Assembly: GCF_019925205.1 (NCBI RefSeq)
Contig: NC_083563.1
Location: 11,603,228-11,667,227 of the forward strand
Source of the DNA: Metopolophium dirhodum
Lineage: Eukaryota > Arthropoda > Insecta > Hemiptera > Aphididae
Reading direction: 5' to 3'
DNA: 64,000 nucleotides
Position 1 is the stretch's first letter; each line of letters starts with the position of its first letter. The notes under the pieces were generated by a model, which was not told the DNA's origin, made no database searches, and worked only from the letters and a program-made list of their open reading frames with translations. The position numbers and the translations under genes are program-made. Shown here in pieces: positions 1 to 12,200 of this stretch.

Positions 1-635
1 GCGCATATTTTAGTTCCGGACTAGAAATGTATAAAATACGCGAGATATAAACGCCGTCGTCGTTTTTCCAGTCCCTGTTTGTAGAATAATTATAATTAAT
101 AGGTGCATACCTATACAGGGTACTTAATATAAATATATAAATATTTTGGTTTAATTTATAAAAATATATGTTATGAATTATAGCTGATAATAGTCATAAG
201 ATACAATTTTAATTAATAACTGGTAATTTTTTTTCCAAATACAACGTTATAAGTTATATAGGTAACTATTAATTTAGTGTCACATACTTAACTTCTATTG
301 TTCACCTAATATCTATATTCTATATCATTGGGATTAGGGATGTATAACCATGTACACATAAAAGTATATTCACGGAATGGTCAACTGCCTATCCTGACGT
401 GTGCGCACTTATGAATAATATACCTTCTCATATACTCGTATAGGTATATAAATATACCTATATAACTACAATACTACAATACTACATACACGAATGTGTT
501 ACCTATTATGTCCCTAAAAGTTCAACAGTTATTATTATATTTATTTATTTTTTTAATATAGTTAGGTACATTACAAGACTCTAATTAAAATCACATTTAT
601 TTTTATTTTTTTGAACACAATGTTTTAAAAATTAT
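1..635. other. AT-rich intergenic sequence, no gene seen
   Basis: No open frame with recognisable protein similarity, no RNA gene and no clear repeat structure. The composition is strongly AT-rich with TAGGTA/TACCTA motifs typical of aphid intergenic DNA. Confidence 0.6.
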
Positions 636-1307
636 GAATTTGTTTATAAACCAAGTAATAAATAAATGGTTACCAAGTAAAAAAACCGTTATCTATATTA
701 TAAATTTGAATTCAATTTACCGCATTTGCGTCTAGTAGAAACAAATAAATGTTTTTTTGAAGATAATGTAAAAATATCCATCATCCATCGGTTAGGACCA
801 TATATATATTTTCTATGATTAGGACGGTGAGGTTATAATTATAAATAATCTATGGCAAATGACAATCGTCTGAGACGAACAGCGATTCCAATACGTACTC
901 ACATATTTCGTTCCATTCTGGTTATTAAACTAGGTGCCTATTTTTATAAATGTCATTAATCTCAATACTTCCAGACTGAACTTTTGGATCGGAGATATGA
1001 AGACGCGCGCTGCATTTTCCTCGGCGGAGATGCACAGCTCTGACACTAGACAATATTATACACTCGAAGGGAACGCGTTTCGCCGGAAGAATAAATAATT
1101 ACGTAAATCTTGTCCTTCTATTCTGTTGAGGCGGTAGACCTAATGTAAATATTTATTGTCAGACAAACGTATATACCCGCTAGACGTAGAGTAGTTTTTA
1201 AAATCCAGTTGTTATATGTGTACAAAAATTAGGATATTATGAAAAATACCTTAAATTATAATACTTTGCCTACAATTGTTAATTTATTGTTATAGTAGAA
1301 TAATTTT
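636..1307 (+). repeat. ~0.67 kb direct repeat, copy 1
   Basis: This block is nearly identical to 21465-22143, in the same orientation and about 20.8 kb away. It begins at GAATTTGTTTATAAACC and ends near TAGAATAATTTT; the flanks of the two copies are unrelated on both sides, so the boundaries look real. The middle is comparatively CpG-rich (around 1000-1080). No terminal inverted repeats, TG...CA ends or coding capacity were seen. It may be a dispersed element or one end of an old duplication. Confidence 0.8.
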
Positions 1308-3405
1308 TAAAATTTTAAATCAATGATTAGGTAATGCTTTTATAAGTAGGAAGATAGGTTTTTATACCTACCTAACAAAATAAGAAAATACATAATGATT
1401 AATGTTATTTAATATGATTTGTAAGTGCATAGCAGATTATACCTATCACTTGGTGACGATTATTTTTGTTTTATACGTTCTTCGTAATTCAGTTCCGTCA
1501 CGATAGTTTTAGTTTTCGTTAAATGTGAAACATACATTTTCTATGCATACGGGATACGGGCATTAAATATTGGGGTTTTAAGAGAACACCTCAAACGTAC
1601 GTTTTATTTTGGGGGTTTTACGGGATATACCTATAGGAAATTTTCTTCAAATTTTCACATTTCACTATTTGATATTGTGATATTATTTGTACCTAGGTTA
1701 AGTTTCTGTTTTAGAATCGATCGATATGTTACCTAGGTATATCACATTCTTTAATTTAAATTCTGGTAGTCGAGTATTGGACAAGTACCTACGTAACTTA
1801 TAATTCGTATCGTAATTTAATTACTAAAGAAATATAATTTCCCCAACAGTGTCTAGGGCCACCGGCAGCAGAATGCATTATAGAATGTCTATAAACTTGT
1901 GGTCTAGTATATGGTTAAAATTGGCATGCGACCAACAACTGGGGGCTTGTTCTGGAAAATTTAAATGATCTAATAAGGTTCATCTCATTATTTGAATTAA
2001 ATTAATTTTTAAGCGATTGTTGTGTTAATCAATTTTTTAATTTATTTCATTCAACACACTCGTCTCAGTTTTCTAGTACCTCTAGATTTCTCACAAAATT
2101 CATATCGATCATCTCACAGCTTTCATATTCAAAACCAACAAAAATATGTATTTTTATCTTATTTCAATCTTTTTCATCGAACACCAGAATATATTACAGA
2201 TCATAAAGATACTAGTATTGTATACTAGATAAGTTTCAATTAGCGAGATGTAGAGAGAGATGGAGATGGAGCGAGATGTAGACGGATGAAGATAGCTGTT
2301 TCTTCGACGACAGCGTGTGCTGCAGTACAGGTTTCACTGGAAGAGTCGATGTTTATGCGTAAGTTTGTTTTTATATTATTTTGGTCTTACATTTACTTTT
2401 TAGACTTGAATTAAATATTTATTGTCGCGGAAAATCTGTTAACTAAGTAACGTAGAAGCATATACGTTTACTACTGCCTACCAAAGGCGCAATGTATAAT
2501 AATAATAAATTATACGCCAGTCCGAACAAGCCAAACGCTGTCTTACTCGTAGTCGAGTTCTAGTTGATAACTGACTTGTGAATAAATGTAATTTTTGTTA
2601 GGTATAAAAATAAAACTAATAAATCCTTGAATACAGCATTTAAAAATACAAACTCTGTGTAATAAAAATTAATATTAGGTATTTATTGGTAGGTTTATAT
2701 AATATCTGTAGACTGTAACGCATAGGTCATTAGAATATTGTAGAACATTTTACTGCATAAGATGCGTGTTATTTCAGAAATGGTATTCGTCAGTGAACAT
2801 TTTCAAACTGGGAATAATATATCATAAGCAGATTGAAATGTGTGAACGTTTCAGTGTTTCGAAGACTAAGTTTCGTAGCAGATTTTGATTCCGTCACGGG
2901 GTATGTATTTTCTTATTTCTCAGTAGGTTTTTTTTTATTATAGTTAATTGATCAGGGGATGTATTGCCTGAAAATGTTCAATATTTGTATTGTAACTATA
3001 CTGGTATAACACTATTCGGGCTATCAATAAAGTCGTGTTCAAAATTAGAAAATTGGTGAGGTATGATATTTTTTTAAGCAATTCTTTCGAGTAGGGAATT
3101 CGCTCAATGATATTTAAATATTTTCACCGATAATCAAGTATGATGACTTGTAGGTAACTAGAGACTGAGTGAATAGGAATTAGGAAGTGTGTGATATGGC
3201 GAAGATAAGGAAATGGGTCAACAGGATTTCAGAATGTTTGGTGTATGAAAGGGAAAGATGAAAAAGAAATGTAAGGTTAGGGTAGGTAAGTGGAGTGAGA
3301 GTAGCAGATATGAGAATAATAAGTAAGGTGTTAAGGTACAAAAGAGGATAGAATAAGAAATTAATTAATTAAGGGTAGTGTAGGGTAGTGTACACATATT
3401 GTAGT
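1308..3405. other. Intergenic sequence, no supported gene
   Basis: AT-rich sequence with only short chance open frames, for example 2022-2228. No domains, RNA genes or repeat borders were recognised. Confidence 0.55.
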
Positions 3406-3650
3406 GAAAACAAGAGAGAATAGGTTTAGGTGGTTCGGTCACTGTATGATAAGAGATAGTGAGAGTGGCTATAGAAGTTAATTTAGGGGAGAAATGATGG
3501 ACGAGAAGACTGAAGAAGAGATGGATAGACAGAATACCGACCATATGGAGGTGTGGAATGAGAGTGGCTGAACCTGTATATAGCTGTGAGAGACGGGGGA
3601 AGAAAAAGTGTAAAGGTAGAATAGTTATGTTAACAATGCCGAATACGTAG
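3406..3650 (+). pseudogene. Degenerate non-LTR retrotransposon RT tail
   Basis: Plus-strand translation gives the peptide FRWFGHCMIRDS from about 3425, then a stop, and in a shifted frame KKRWIDRIPTIWRCGMRVAE from about 3508. The WFGH...R and KRWID...GMR blocks are the usual C-terminal signature of insect endonuclease/reverse-transcriptase ORF2 proteins. At least one frameshift and one stop separate the two blocks, so this is a decayed fragment. The call rests on motif recall only. Confidence 0.5.
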
Positions 3651-3689
3651 GAAAAGATCTTGAATTGCAAAGGCCCTATTGACTCTTTG

Positions 3690-4035
3690 GCTTCAACAAG
3701 CCATAGGTTTACCTAACTAACCTTCTTATGACTCATTAGGACACTTTGAATAAAAAGATCCTGAGTTACAGGTTGCCGAACTTAAGTGTTTGATTATCAA
3801 GTTGATCCTTTGATTGTTGACACCTTAATCCATGCTATGGATGAAGCCCATAGATAATAAAGATATGGATAGTCCACGCCTATGTTAAATACATTTGAGG
3901 CCGCGTTCCCGGAAGGGAAGGCAATTGAGGCTCCTTTATATTGATAGTCGATAGTCGATACTCGATATAAGTATACTTTATTTGGCCTCAATTTATTGTT
4001 CCCCTCGAAGACCGCTGATAAGACCATTATGTCTG
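3690..4035 (+). repeat. Inverted repeat arm, left (partner 7885-8232)
   Basis: This ~345 bp stretch reads as the reverse complement of 7885-8232 with scattered mismatches. Shared landmarks are CATAGGTTTACCTAACTA, the CCTCAATTG block and CGAAGACCGCTGATAAGACC. Homology stops near TTTCAAC/CTTCAAC on the outer side and no target duplication was evident there. It may be a terminal inverted repeat of a ~4.5 kb element or two opposed copies of a dispersed repeat. Confidence 0.75.
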
Positions 4036-5235
4036 TGTGGAGGCAACCTGAATTAAAGCAGCCGTGCAGTTCGACGGCGTATGTGTGATTGTCAGGTATT
4101 GCCCGCTCACGAATTATGTTAGCGTATGGTAATTGTCGTGCGATAGTAATGGACTGTAATAGGAAAATGGAGAATGGGTGACGGAAAATGAAAGTGAGAA
4201 ATAACAATGTCGTTGAATTTCTGTATAAAAATTATCAAATAAATATGACGTATATTAACCGTTGCTACAGGAAAAAAAAACGCTTAAATATTATGTTAGT
4301 AGTAGGTGGGGGCGGACCACAAGCGATCGCCAGTACAACGGGACAAAAATGACAAATAATAAACTTATAAACAATAATAATTCAATGGTCGAGTGACAAA
4401 ATAGTACGAGCGTAAACAATAATAATAATAAAAAAAGGTGGATGATAATAAAATTTGATAGCGTAGACGGTACGCGACCTGATACGGAGTAGCTGGATAA
4501 TCTGCGTCGGTGGTGAACAGCTGATCCGCGTTCGGTGGTCGACGCGTGCGTGAGTAGGCTGTCGTCGGACGACGGCCAATAATGACTGCGCGTGCGGGTA
4601 ACAAGTAACAACGGCGGTTACGACACTACGCGTGCGGGCGCCGGTGCGCGTGCGAATATTTTGACTTTAACAAACCGAAGCGAGGACGAAATGGATACGA
4701 CGTGGTTTGACAATATCTTATACCCAAAATGATACGCGGTCACGGCGAGGGCGTGACGCGGGAAAGTGCGAGGTGCTCGGACGACTTAGTAGGTACACAT
4801 ACCAGTCGGAACGACCAACCGCGTGGCGCGAGGGGCTACGGGCGGCTGAGCGAAGCTTAACGGTTTGGCGAGGTGCTCAACGCTGTCGTAACGATTGACA
4901 ACGATGAACGAACGCGAGCACTATTATACTGGTGAGCAAAAACGGCTCGGACGGGCACGGAATCACAGAACGGATATTGACGGCGACGGCGCACCGGTTC
5001 GCACATATACCGGACACACAGACGACAAAACGAGCGATATATTTTGTCAAGACGGCTGAGGACTTTTCGACTTGCGACAGCGACTGCGTCGGACTAGCAT
5101 GCGGCGGGGGAGAGACCGCCGGCAGTACACAGATAACGTTCCCTCTCCGGAGATATCGGAACGGTCGCGCGTTGAACATTATCCGCGACGATAACGTTAG
5201 GGTAAAGTCCAAACTGGCATACGCACCGAACAATG
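4036..5235. other. CpG-rich 1.2 kb segment between repeat halves
   Basis: The sequence is clearly richer in G, C and CpG than its surroundings, and resembles the 5' regions of the host genes at 43700-44300 and 60000-60980. Both strands carry open frames (4932-5339 plus, 4877-5245 minus), but they overlap each other and show no domain. In the opposed copy, the two flanking blocks (3690-4035 and 5236-5297) are directly joined, so this segment is an insertion here or a deletion there. It could be a captured promoter/5'UTR fragment; that is inference. Confidence 0.5.
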
Positions 5236-5297
5236 TCCTATCCATATCTTTATTATCTATGATAGAGCCATACCCAGCTCACTCGTGTAAACTTGTT
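5236..5297 (+). repeat. Inner block of the inverted repeat (partner ~7845-7885)
   Basis: The segment with ATCTTTATTATCTATGAT followed by CATACCCAGCTCACTCGTG is the reverse complement of 7845-7885. In that copy it directly adjoins the ~345 bp arm. Confidence 0.7.
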
Positions 5298-5302
5298 GCC
5301 GG

Positions 5303-5437
5303 TTGGGATGTCAGCGCACTATTTGTTTTCCATCTTTGACCCACGCGTAGCATACCAAATGTACGATTAAGAAAAAACTAAAATGATTGGGTCAGAGAGA
5401 GAAATAAATGGTGCGCTAAAAATCTGACATCCTCTTA
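5303..5437. mobile_element. Small MITE-like inverted repeat
   Basis: The left end GGATGTCAGCGCACTATTTG is mirrored at the right end, which in reverse complement reads AGGATGTCAG, then GCGCACCATTTAT and a shared TCTGACCCA block. The right end carries CATCCTCTTA, like the ends of the TTAA-flanked elements in DCAF1. The left end abuts the inverted-repeat block and may be slightly truncated. It has no coding capacity. Confidence 0.55.
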
Positions 5438-5601
5438 GTGTTATCAAGTTGAAGAAGCAGTTGATTGTTGACAATTTTACATTTAACATTAACTGTGGTA
5501 GGTATTATGATTGGAAGTAAAAGTAATTAGCAGGGCTGTGAATTTAATGCAATGAAAAAGTGTTAAATATTTGCCTGCATGTATGCACTAAAAACAGGCA
5601 A

Positions 5602-6507
5602 ATATATTTATTTATTTATTTATTTATTTATTTAGAATTCAACGGGACTAGCCCTTTTACAAAATTTAAAGTGGTATATAGACCAATAATGTATAGAAAA
5701 AAATATTTTTACAGAAAATAATAATTATTAAGCACAACACTAAGTAATAATGAAACGTATATAAATATAAAGTATACAAATGATTAAAAATATAAAATAC
5801 ATAAAAACAATAAAGAATAAGAAATCACTGATCGACGAGGACTAATACTAAGATTGTAAGGTTTCTTGTAAAAACATAATTGACTTAAATCTAAAGGTAT
5901 CACGAGGAGTATTGAACAAATCTAAGGAGATGGAGACTAAATTAGCAAGTTTCAGAGCTCTAACAAAGAATGAATCATTACTTGAATTGGATTTAAAGAA
6001 TGGGATTGCAAAAAGATCATGATTTCTCGAGTGGAAGGAGGGAATACGGAAATTGACCTGAGCTAGAAGCTCAGGGCTTACAACATTATAGTTAAGCAAG
6101 TCGTATACAAACATGATATCAAATAGTTGACGTCTTAGTTGGAGGGAGTCTAAGTTTACTAATTTTTGAACTGGCGTAATAGAATTTTTAGAAATGGGTA
6201 TGTTTTTCATATGGGCGATTCTTTTTAAGAATTTAAATTGAATATTATCTAGATCATGAATATGACCGGATAACGATTGACTCCAAATTATTGATGCATA
6301 TTCAAGAACAGATCGTACAAGGAAGCAATAAATTGTTTTTATTGTAGTAGGGTTTTTAAATTTTTGAGTGTTCCTATTTATGAATCCTAACATTTTATAA
6401 GATCTGCTGAGCATATGCTCATGATTTAGTTTAAAGGATAAATCTATATGCACTGAAATATTCAAAAATATGCACTTAAAATTCAAAAAAATACTGAATG
6501 AAAACAT
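5602..6507 (-). mobile_element. 5'-truncated jockey-like non-LTR retrotransposon
   Basis: On the minus strand an RT C-terminal ORF (5848-6507) is followed by a short 3' UTR and an uninterrupted (TAAA)n-type tail at about 5603-5634, seen as TTTA repeats on the plus strand. A simple-repeat tail with a truncated 5' end is the usual outcome of target-primed reverse transcription. The 5' border is near 6450-6510. Confidence 0.8.
5848..6507 (-). pseudogene. Reverse transcriptase C-terminal fragment (jockey-like)
   Basis: The 219-residue open frame corresponds to the thumb and C-terminal region of reverse transcriptases from jockey-type elements. Motifs include DLSFKLNHEH followed by ML.R..K.LGFI (residues about 22-43), then a YCFLVRSVLEYASIIWSQS block that is highly typical of these ORF2 proteins, then Q.KFLKRIAHMK. 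The N-terminal endonuclease and the catalytic RT core are missing, so it cannot support transposition. The reading frame is still open, suggesting a fairly recent insertion. Confidence 0.8.
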
Positions 6508-7844
6508 TTTTATTAAAAAATTTTTAAATTAATAAATTATAATTCAAATTGGTTTACAAAAAATATACTTTATTTACACACTTGGTAGGTATGTATGTAG
6601 GTAGGTAACGGATGAACCGAAAATATAAAAACATTTTAAGAAAATAAGCATAAATACGAAGAAATCATGAAAACATGCAATTATATTAACTAACCCAAAA
6701 AAAAAAACGCATATTGGTAACGGTGTTGTAATAATAGGGATCTCCCAAAAAAAATACGTACTAATAGTTCAAACAAATCATAAAAGCCAAATGTAATAAA
6801 TATTAATTTATGAAAAAGTATATTAAAAAGCATTATTATTATAAATGAAACAAAACTATGAACTATGGACCGTGACATAATATAGGTATTTCTATATTTT
6901 TAGCTCCATAATTTCTATTAAAATATTAGGAAAATGTATTAAGTACCGTAAAAATGCTAAATTTGAGCTATTACTTAAAATATTATATTCATAACAAATT
7001 ATCATAGAAGGTTAGGTACTGTTATTACACATTATTATTATAGTTTAATTTAACTACAACATTCTAGTAGTCTGATAAAATTTGGTTCCACGACTTTGAT
7101 CATACAAACTTTAAATACTAAACTATGGGTCTGAAATTTAGTTTATATAGATTTAAATAATCCAAAACATATATTGCTTCAAAATATAAAAATAAAGTGT
7201 CTTGTATTGTAGTAGGTGGGTAACTTTCAAAAAAAAAAAACTAAAAAAAATCATACTTGAAATCTATGTATAATATACGTATATTGTAATAAATGTTCAA
7301 ATGTTTACTATAGTAGTACATTATAAAAAATTAACGTAAATTCAATATAATACATTATAACAGGTGTTCAAATAAACATTTCATACCAAAAATTTTGTTA
7401 ATTCACACAGTCCCTCTTCAATTTTAAATTTTTCTTCAAATTATCTACAAAATATAAATGTTTAGTAAATTGGAAGACTTGATTAAGTATTTAATCATTT
7501 ATCTAAAAGAGATGTGCCGGGTCGCAACATTACTATATCGAGGGGCCATGGTACAAGTGTCGTCCATGAATATCATAACATATATTATATTAGAAATACA
7601 AACTTAATATTTCACTAACAGTAAATATTATAAAAAAATATTACGAAATGTACTATACTCATATTATATTATGATTGTATTAGTTACAAACTCTTGAATT
7701 AAGAGTTATGTTTGAGTATTTAATTAATTTCCTAAAAGGAAATGCCTCAAGGTTGCCTCAGTAAGTTGAGGGACCGTAGTTAAAGTGCCGTCCACCAATA
7801 AAGTAGATAGAGACTCGTTGATCGCTTTTATGTGCTTCAAATTG
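6508..7844. other. Intergenic, with a diverged ~235 bp-spaced duplication
   Basis: No gene seen. Two similar blocks at about 7490-7565 and 7725-7800 share CTAAAAG, a GGTYGC block and a GTGYCGTCCAYSAAT block, suggesting an old tandem duplication. The remainder is low-complexity AT-rich DNA. Confidence 0.45.
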
Positions 7845-8232
7845 TTTACACGAGTGAGCTGGGTATGGCTCCATCATAGATAATAAAGATATAACATAAT
7901 GGTCTTATCAGCGGTCTTCGAGGGGAACAATTGAGGCCAAATAAAGTATGCCTATATCGAGTATCGACTATCAATATAAAGGAGCCTCAATTGCCTTCCG
8001 CGGGAACGCGGCCTCAAATGTATTAAACATAGGCGTGGACTATCCATATCTTTATCATCTAAAGGCTTCATCCATAGCATGGATTAAGATGTCAACAATC
8101 TAAGGATCAACTTGATAATCAAACACTTAAGTTCAGCAACCTGCAAATCAGGATCTTTTTATTCAAAGTGTCCTAATAAGTCATAAGAAGGTTATAGTTA
8201 GGTAAACCTATGATTAGTTGAAACTATGGTAA
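7845..8232 (-). repeat. Inverted repeat arm, right
   Basis: Reverse-complement partner of 3690-4035 plus 5236-5297. The two blocks are contiguous here with no CpG-rich segment between them, so this copy shows the simpler arrangement. The outer end is near AATCATAGG on the complementary strand. Confidence 0.75.
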
Positions 8233-9209
8233 TGATAGACGACTACCATCACCGGTCGTGAGCTTTGCGATGATCTTGTCCTACTAACAATCAAGGTATT
8301 CGATATTGTAAACATAACAATGAAAGAAAATATTTAAATATTATTAATTTGGTTAGGTTAGGTTAGGTTAGGATAGGGCAGGAAATTAGATGTTAACTAA
8401 TTATCATAGTTTTTAACACGGTCTTAAAGACAGTCAGCAAGAGTTGTACCAGTATAGTTATTAAAAACTTAAATACAGCCAACATTAAATAATGATTTTT
8501 TTACCACAACAAATTATAAAATGTATTTTAAAATATAACAAAATATTATTTTATTAGGGTTTTATAAGGTTTTCAATACTTATGAGTTTTTGTAAAAAGA
8601 AAATGTATAAAATCAATAGTTTTTATTTAATATATGGTTTTGTAATTTAATATCCAATTGTCAAAGAATTCTCAGGGTTTCCTTTCCACATTTTTTTACA
8701 TTGTACTAAATCTAATTTTTTTCCGCACATATTTACAAAGACTAAAACAGATATCTGACTATGTTTTTATTTGCATTAAGACTTTATAGTTTGTAATTTA
8801 ATATTGACTATAGACCCACCCAACACAATATTATTTTAAATTAAACATTTTATGTCCTTTATAAATTACAATCACATATTAGAGTCCGTGCAGGACCTTT
8901 TATCATTTAATTTCTTTGCATCCATTAAAATTTACATTTATTTTTATACATTTTCTAATACATATATTACCGTGATACACCTCTAACCATAATAACTGTT
9001 CGCATTATTATAATGTAAACAACACCTAGTTTTTGGATTGTAGTTAATATGTATATAGCTTCCAGCGTATTTTTTGTTTAGTGTTATTTCACACAGATTT
9101 CACAAACAATTTTTTTTTCACTTCATTGAACTCTAGTAGATTATTTGTATAAAAATTTTTCAAGATTAACCGGCTATACCTGGAAGTACGTAGAGTACTA
9201 CGCGGGAGT
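8233..9209. other. Intergenic, no gene; short TTAGG run inside
   Basis: AT-rich with no supported coding frame. Contains the TTAGG run described separately and leads into the satellite array. Confidence 0.5.
8351..8372 (+). repeat. Short interstitial TTAGG repeat
   Basis: Four perfect GGTTA units in tandem. TTAGG is the canonical insect telomere repeat. At this length it could be a trace of repair by telomerase or simply chance simple sequence. Confidence 0.7.
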
Positions 9210-12200
9210 AATTCAAAATTTTTTTTTGGTTACCTAAAATGCATTTACCTGCGGGCGCCAAAACCCTCCTTCAATTTTTTTATTAGGATTTAACCTCTAG
9301 CTAAATTTTTTAAACATTGACAATCGGGTACCGTTGAATAATCATTCTTGAATGAACTAAATATTTTAAATAGTTTTTTTTGTTTAAGAATCTGGGCATT
9401 TTAGTTTGTACTTTGTAATGTGTATTCCTACGGTTAAATTTTTTCAAAAAATTTTTTTGGTTTCCAAAAATGTATTTGCCTGCGGGCGCTAACACCCTCC
9501 TTCAATTTTTTTTTTTTAGTAATGTAACTCTAGTTGAATATTTTGTATTGACTTGAAAATTGATTACTCGGTTTCCTATGGATAATCATTCTTTAATGAA
9601 CTAAATACTTTGAATAGTTTTTTCCGTTTAAGATTCTAGGCGTTTTAGTTTGAACTTTGTAATGTGTATTCCTACCGTTAAATTTTTTCAAAATTTATTT
9701 TTGGTTTCCAAAAATGTATTTGCCTGCGAGCGCCAACACCCTCCATCAATTTTTTTTTTTTATTATCAAACCTCTAGCAAAATTTTATGAACATTGACAA
9801 TCGGGTACCGTTGAATAATCCTTATCTTTAATGAAATAAATATTTTAAATAGTTTTTTCTGTTTAATATTCTGGGCATTTTAGTTTGCACTTTGTAATGT
9901 GTAATCATACAATAAAATTTATTCAACATTTTTTTTTTGGTTTCCAAAAATGTATTTGCCTGCGGGCGCTAACAACCTCCTTCAATTTTTTTTTTTAGTA
10001 AAGTAACTCTAGTTGAATATTTTGTATTGACTTGAAAATTGATAACTTGGTTTCCTGTGAATAATCATTCTTTAGTGAACCAAACATTTTGAATAGTTTA
10101 TTCTGTTTAAGATTCTGGGCATTTTAGTTTTTACTTTGTAATGTGTATTCTTATTGTTAATTTTTTTCAAAATTTTTTTTTGGTTTCCCAAAATGCATTT
10201 GCCTGCGGGCGCCAACAACCTCCTTCAAGTTTTTTTTTTATGATTTAAACTCTAGCCAAATTTTTTGAACATTGACAATCGGGTACCATTGAATAATCCA
10301 TATCTTCAATGAAATAAATAATCTAAATAGTTTTTTCTGTTTAATATTCTGGGCATTTTAGTTTGCACTTTGTAATGTGTAATCATACAATAAAATTTAT
10401 TCAACATTTTTTTTTTGGTTTCCAAAAATGTATTTGCCTGCGAGCGCCAACACCCTCCATCAATTTTTTTTTTTTATTATCAAACCTCTAGCCAAATTTT
10501 TTGAACATTGACAATCGGGTACCGTTGAATAATCCTTATCTTTAATGAAATAAATATTTTAAATAGTTTTTTCTGTTTAATATTCTGGGCATTTTAGTTT
10601 GTACTTTGTAATGTGTATTCCTATTTTCAATTTTTTTCAAAATTTTTTTTTGGTTACCTCAAATGCATTTGCCTGCGGGCGCTAACAACCTCCTTCAATT
10701 TTTTTTTTAGGATTTAACCTCTAGCCAAATTTTTTAAACATTGACAATCGGGTACCGTTGAATAATCATTCTTTAATGAACTAAATATTTTAAATTTTTT
10801 TTTTTTAGGTTTCCTAAAATGCATTTGTCTGCGGGCGCTTACAACCTCCTTCAATTTTTTTTTTTAGTTAAGTAACTCTACTTGAATATTTTGTATTGAC
10901 TTGAAAATTGATAACTTGCAGGTGCCCTATGAATAATCATTCTTTAATGAACTAAATATTATGAATAGTTTTTTCTGTTTAAGATTCTGGGCATTTTAGT
11001 TTGTACTTTGTAATGTGTATTCCTATTGTTAATTTTTTTCAAAATTTTTTTTTGGTTTCCCAAAATGCATTTGCCTGCGGGCGCCAACAACCTCCTTCAA
11101 TTTTTTTTTTTAGTAATGTAACTCTAGTTGAATATTTTGTATTGACTCTAAAATTGATTTCTTGGTTTCCTATGAATAATCATTCTATAGTGAACTAAAT
11201 ATTTTGAATAGTTTATTCTGTTTAAGATTCTGGGTATTTTAGTTTGTACTTGTAATATGTATTCCTACCGTTCAATTTTTTCAAAATATTTTTTTGGTTA
11301 CCTAAAATGCATTTGCCTGCGGGCGCTAACCCCCTCCTTCAAGTTTTTTTTTTATGATTTAACCTCTAGCCAAATTTTTTGAACATTGACAATCGGGTAC
11401 CGTTGAATAATCCTTATCTTTAATGAAATAAATAATTTAAATAGTTTTTTCTGTTTGATATTCAGGGCATTTTAGTTTGAACTTTGAAATGTGTATTCCT
11501 ACAGTTAAATTTATTCAAAATTTTATTTTGGTTTCCTAAAATGCATTTGCCTGTGGGCGCCAACAACCTCCTTCAATTTTTTTTTTTTAGTAAAGTAACT
11601 AGTTGAATATTTTGTATTGACTTGAACATTGGTAACTTGGTTTCCTATGAATAATCATTCTTTAATGAACCAAATATTTTGAATAGTTTTTTCTGTTTAA
11701 GATTCTGGGCATTTTAGTTTGTACTTTGTAATGTGTATTCCTATTGTTAATTTTTTTCAAAATTTTTTTTTGGTTTTCCAAAATGCATTTGCCTGCGGGC
11801 GCCAACACCCTCCTTCAATTTTTTTTTTTATTATCAAACCTCTAGCCAAATTTTTTGAACATTGACAATCGGGTACCGTTGAATAATCCTTATCTTTAAT
11901 GAAATAAATATTTTAAATAGTTTTTTCTGTTTAATATTCTGGGCATTTTAGTTTGTACTTTGTAATGTGTATTCCTATTGTTAATTTTTTTCAAAATTTT
12001 TTTTGGTTTACCAAAATGCATTTGCCTGCGGGCGCTAACCCCCTCCTTCAAGTTTTTTTTTTATGATTTAACCTCTAGCCAAATTTTTTGAATATTGACA
12101 ATCGGGTACCGTTGAATAATCCTTATCTTTAATGAAATAAATAATCTAAATAGTTTTTTCTGTTTAATATTCTGGGCATTTTAGTTTGCACTTTGTAATG

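Noticed and set aside
3365..4611. Minus-strand frames of 79-136 codons
   Set aside because: They fall in repeat arms or simple sequence, or oppose the plus-strand RT remnant; no similarity seen.
4877..5339. Overlapping opposite-strand frames of 122 and 135 codons
   Set aside because: They shadow each other in GC-richer DNA and show no domain or plausible splice structure.
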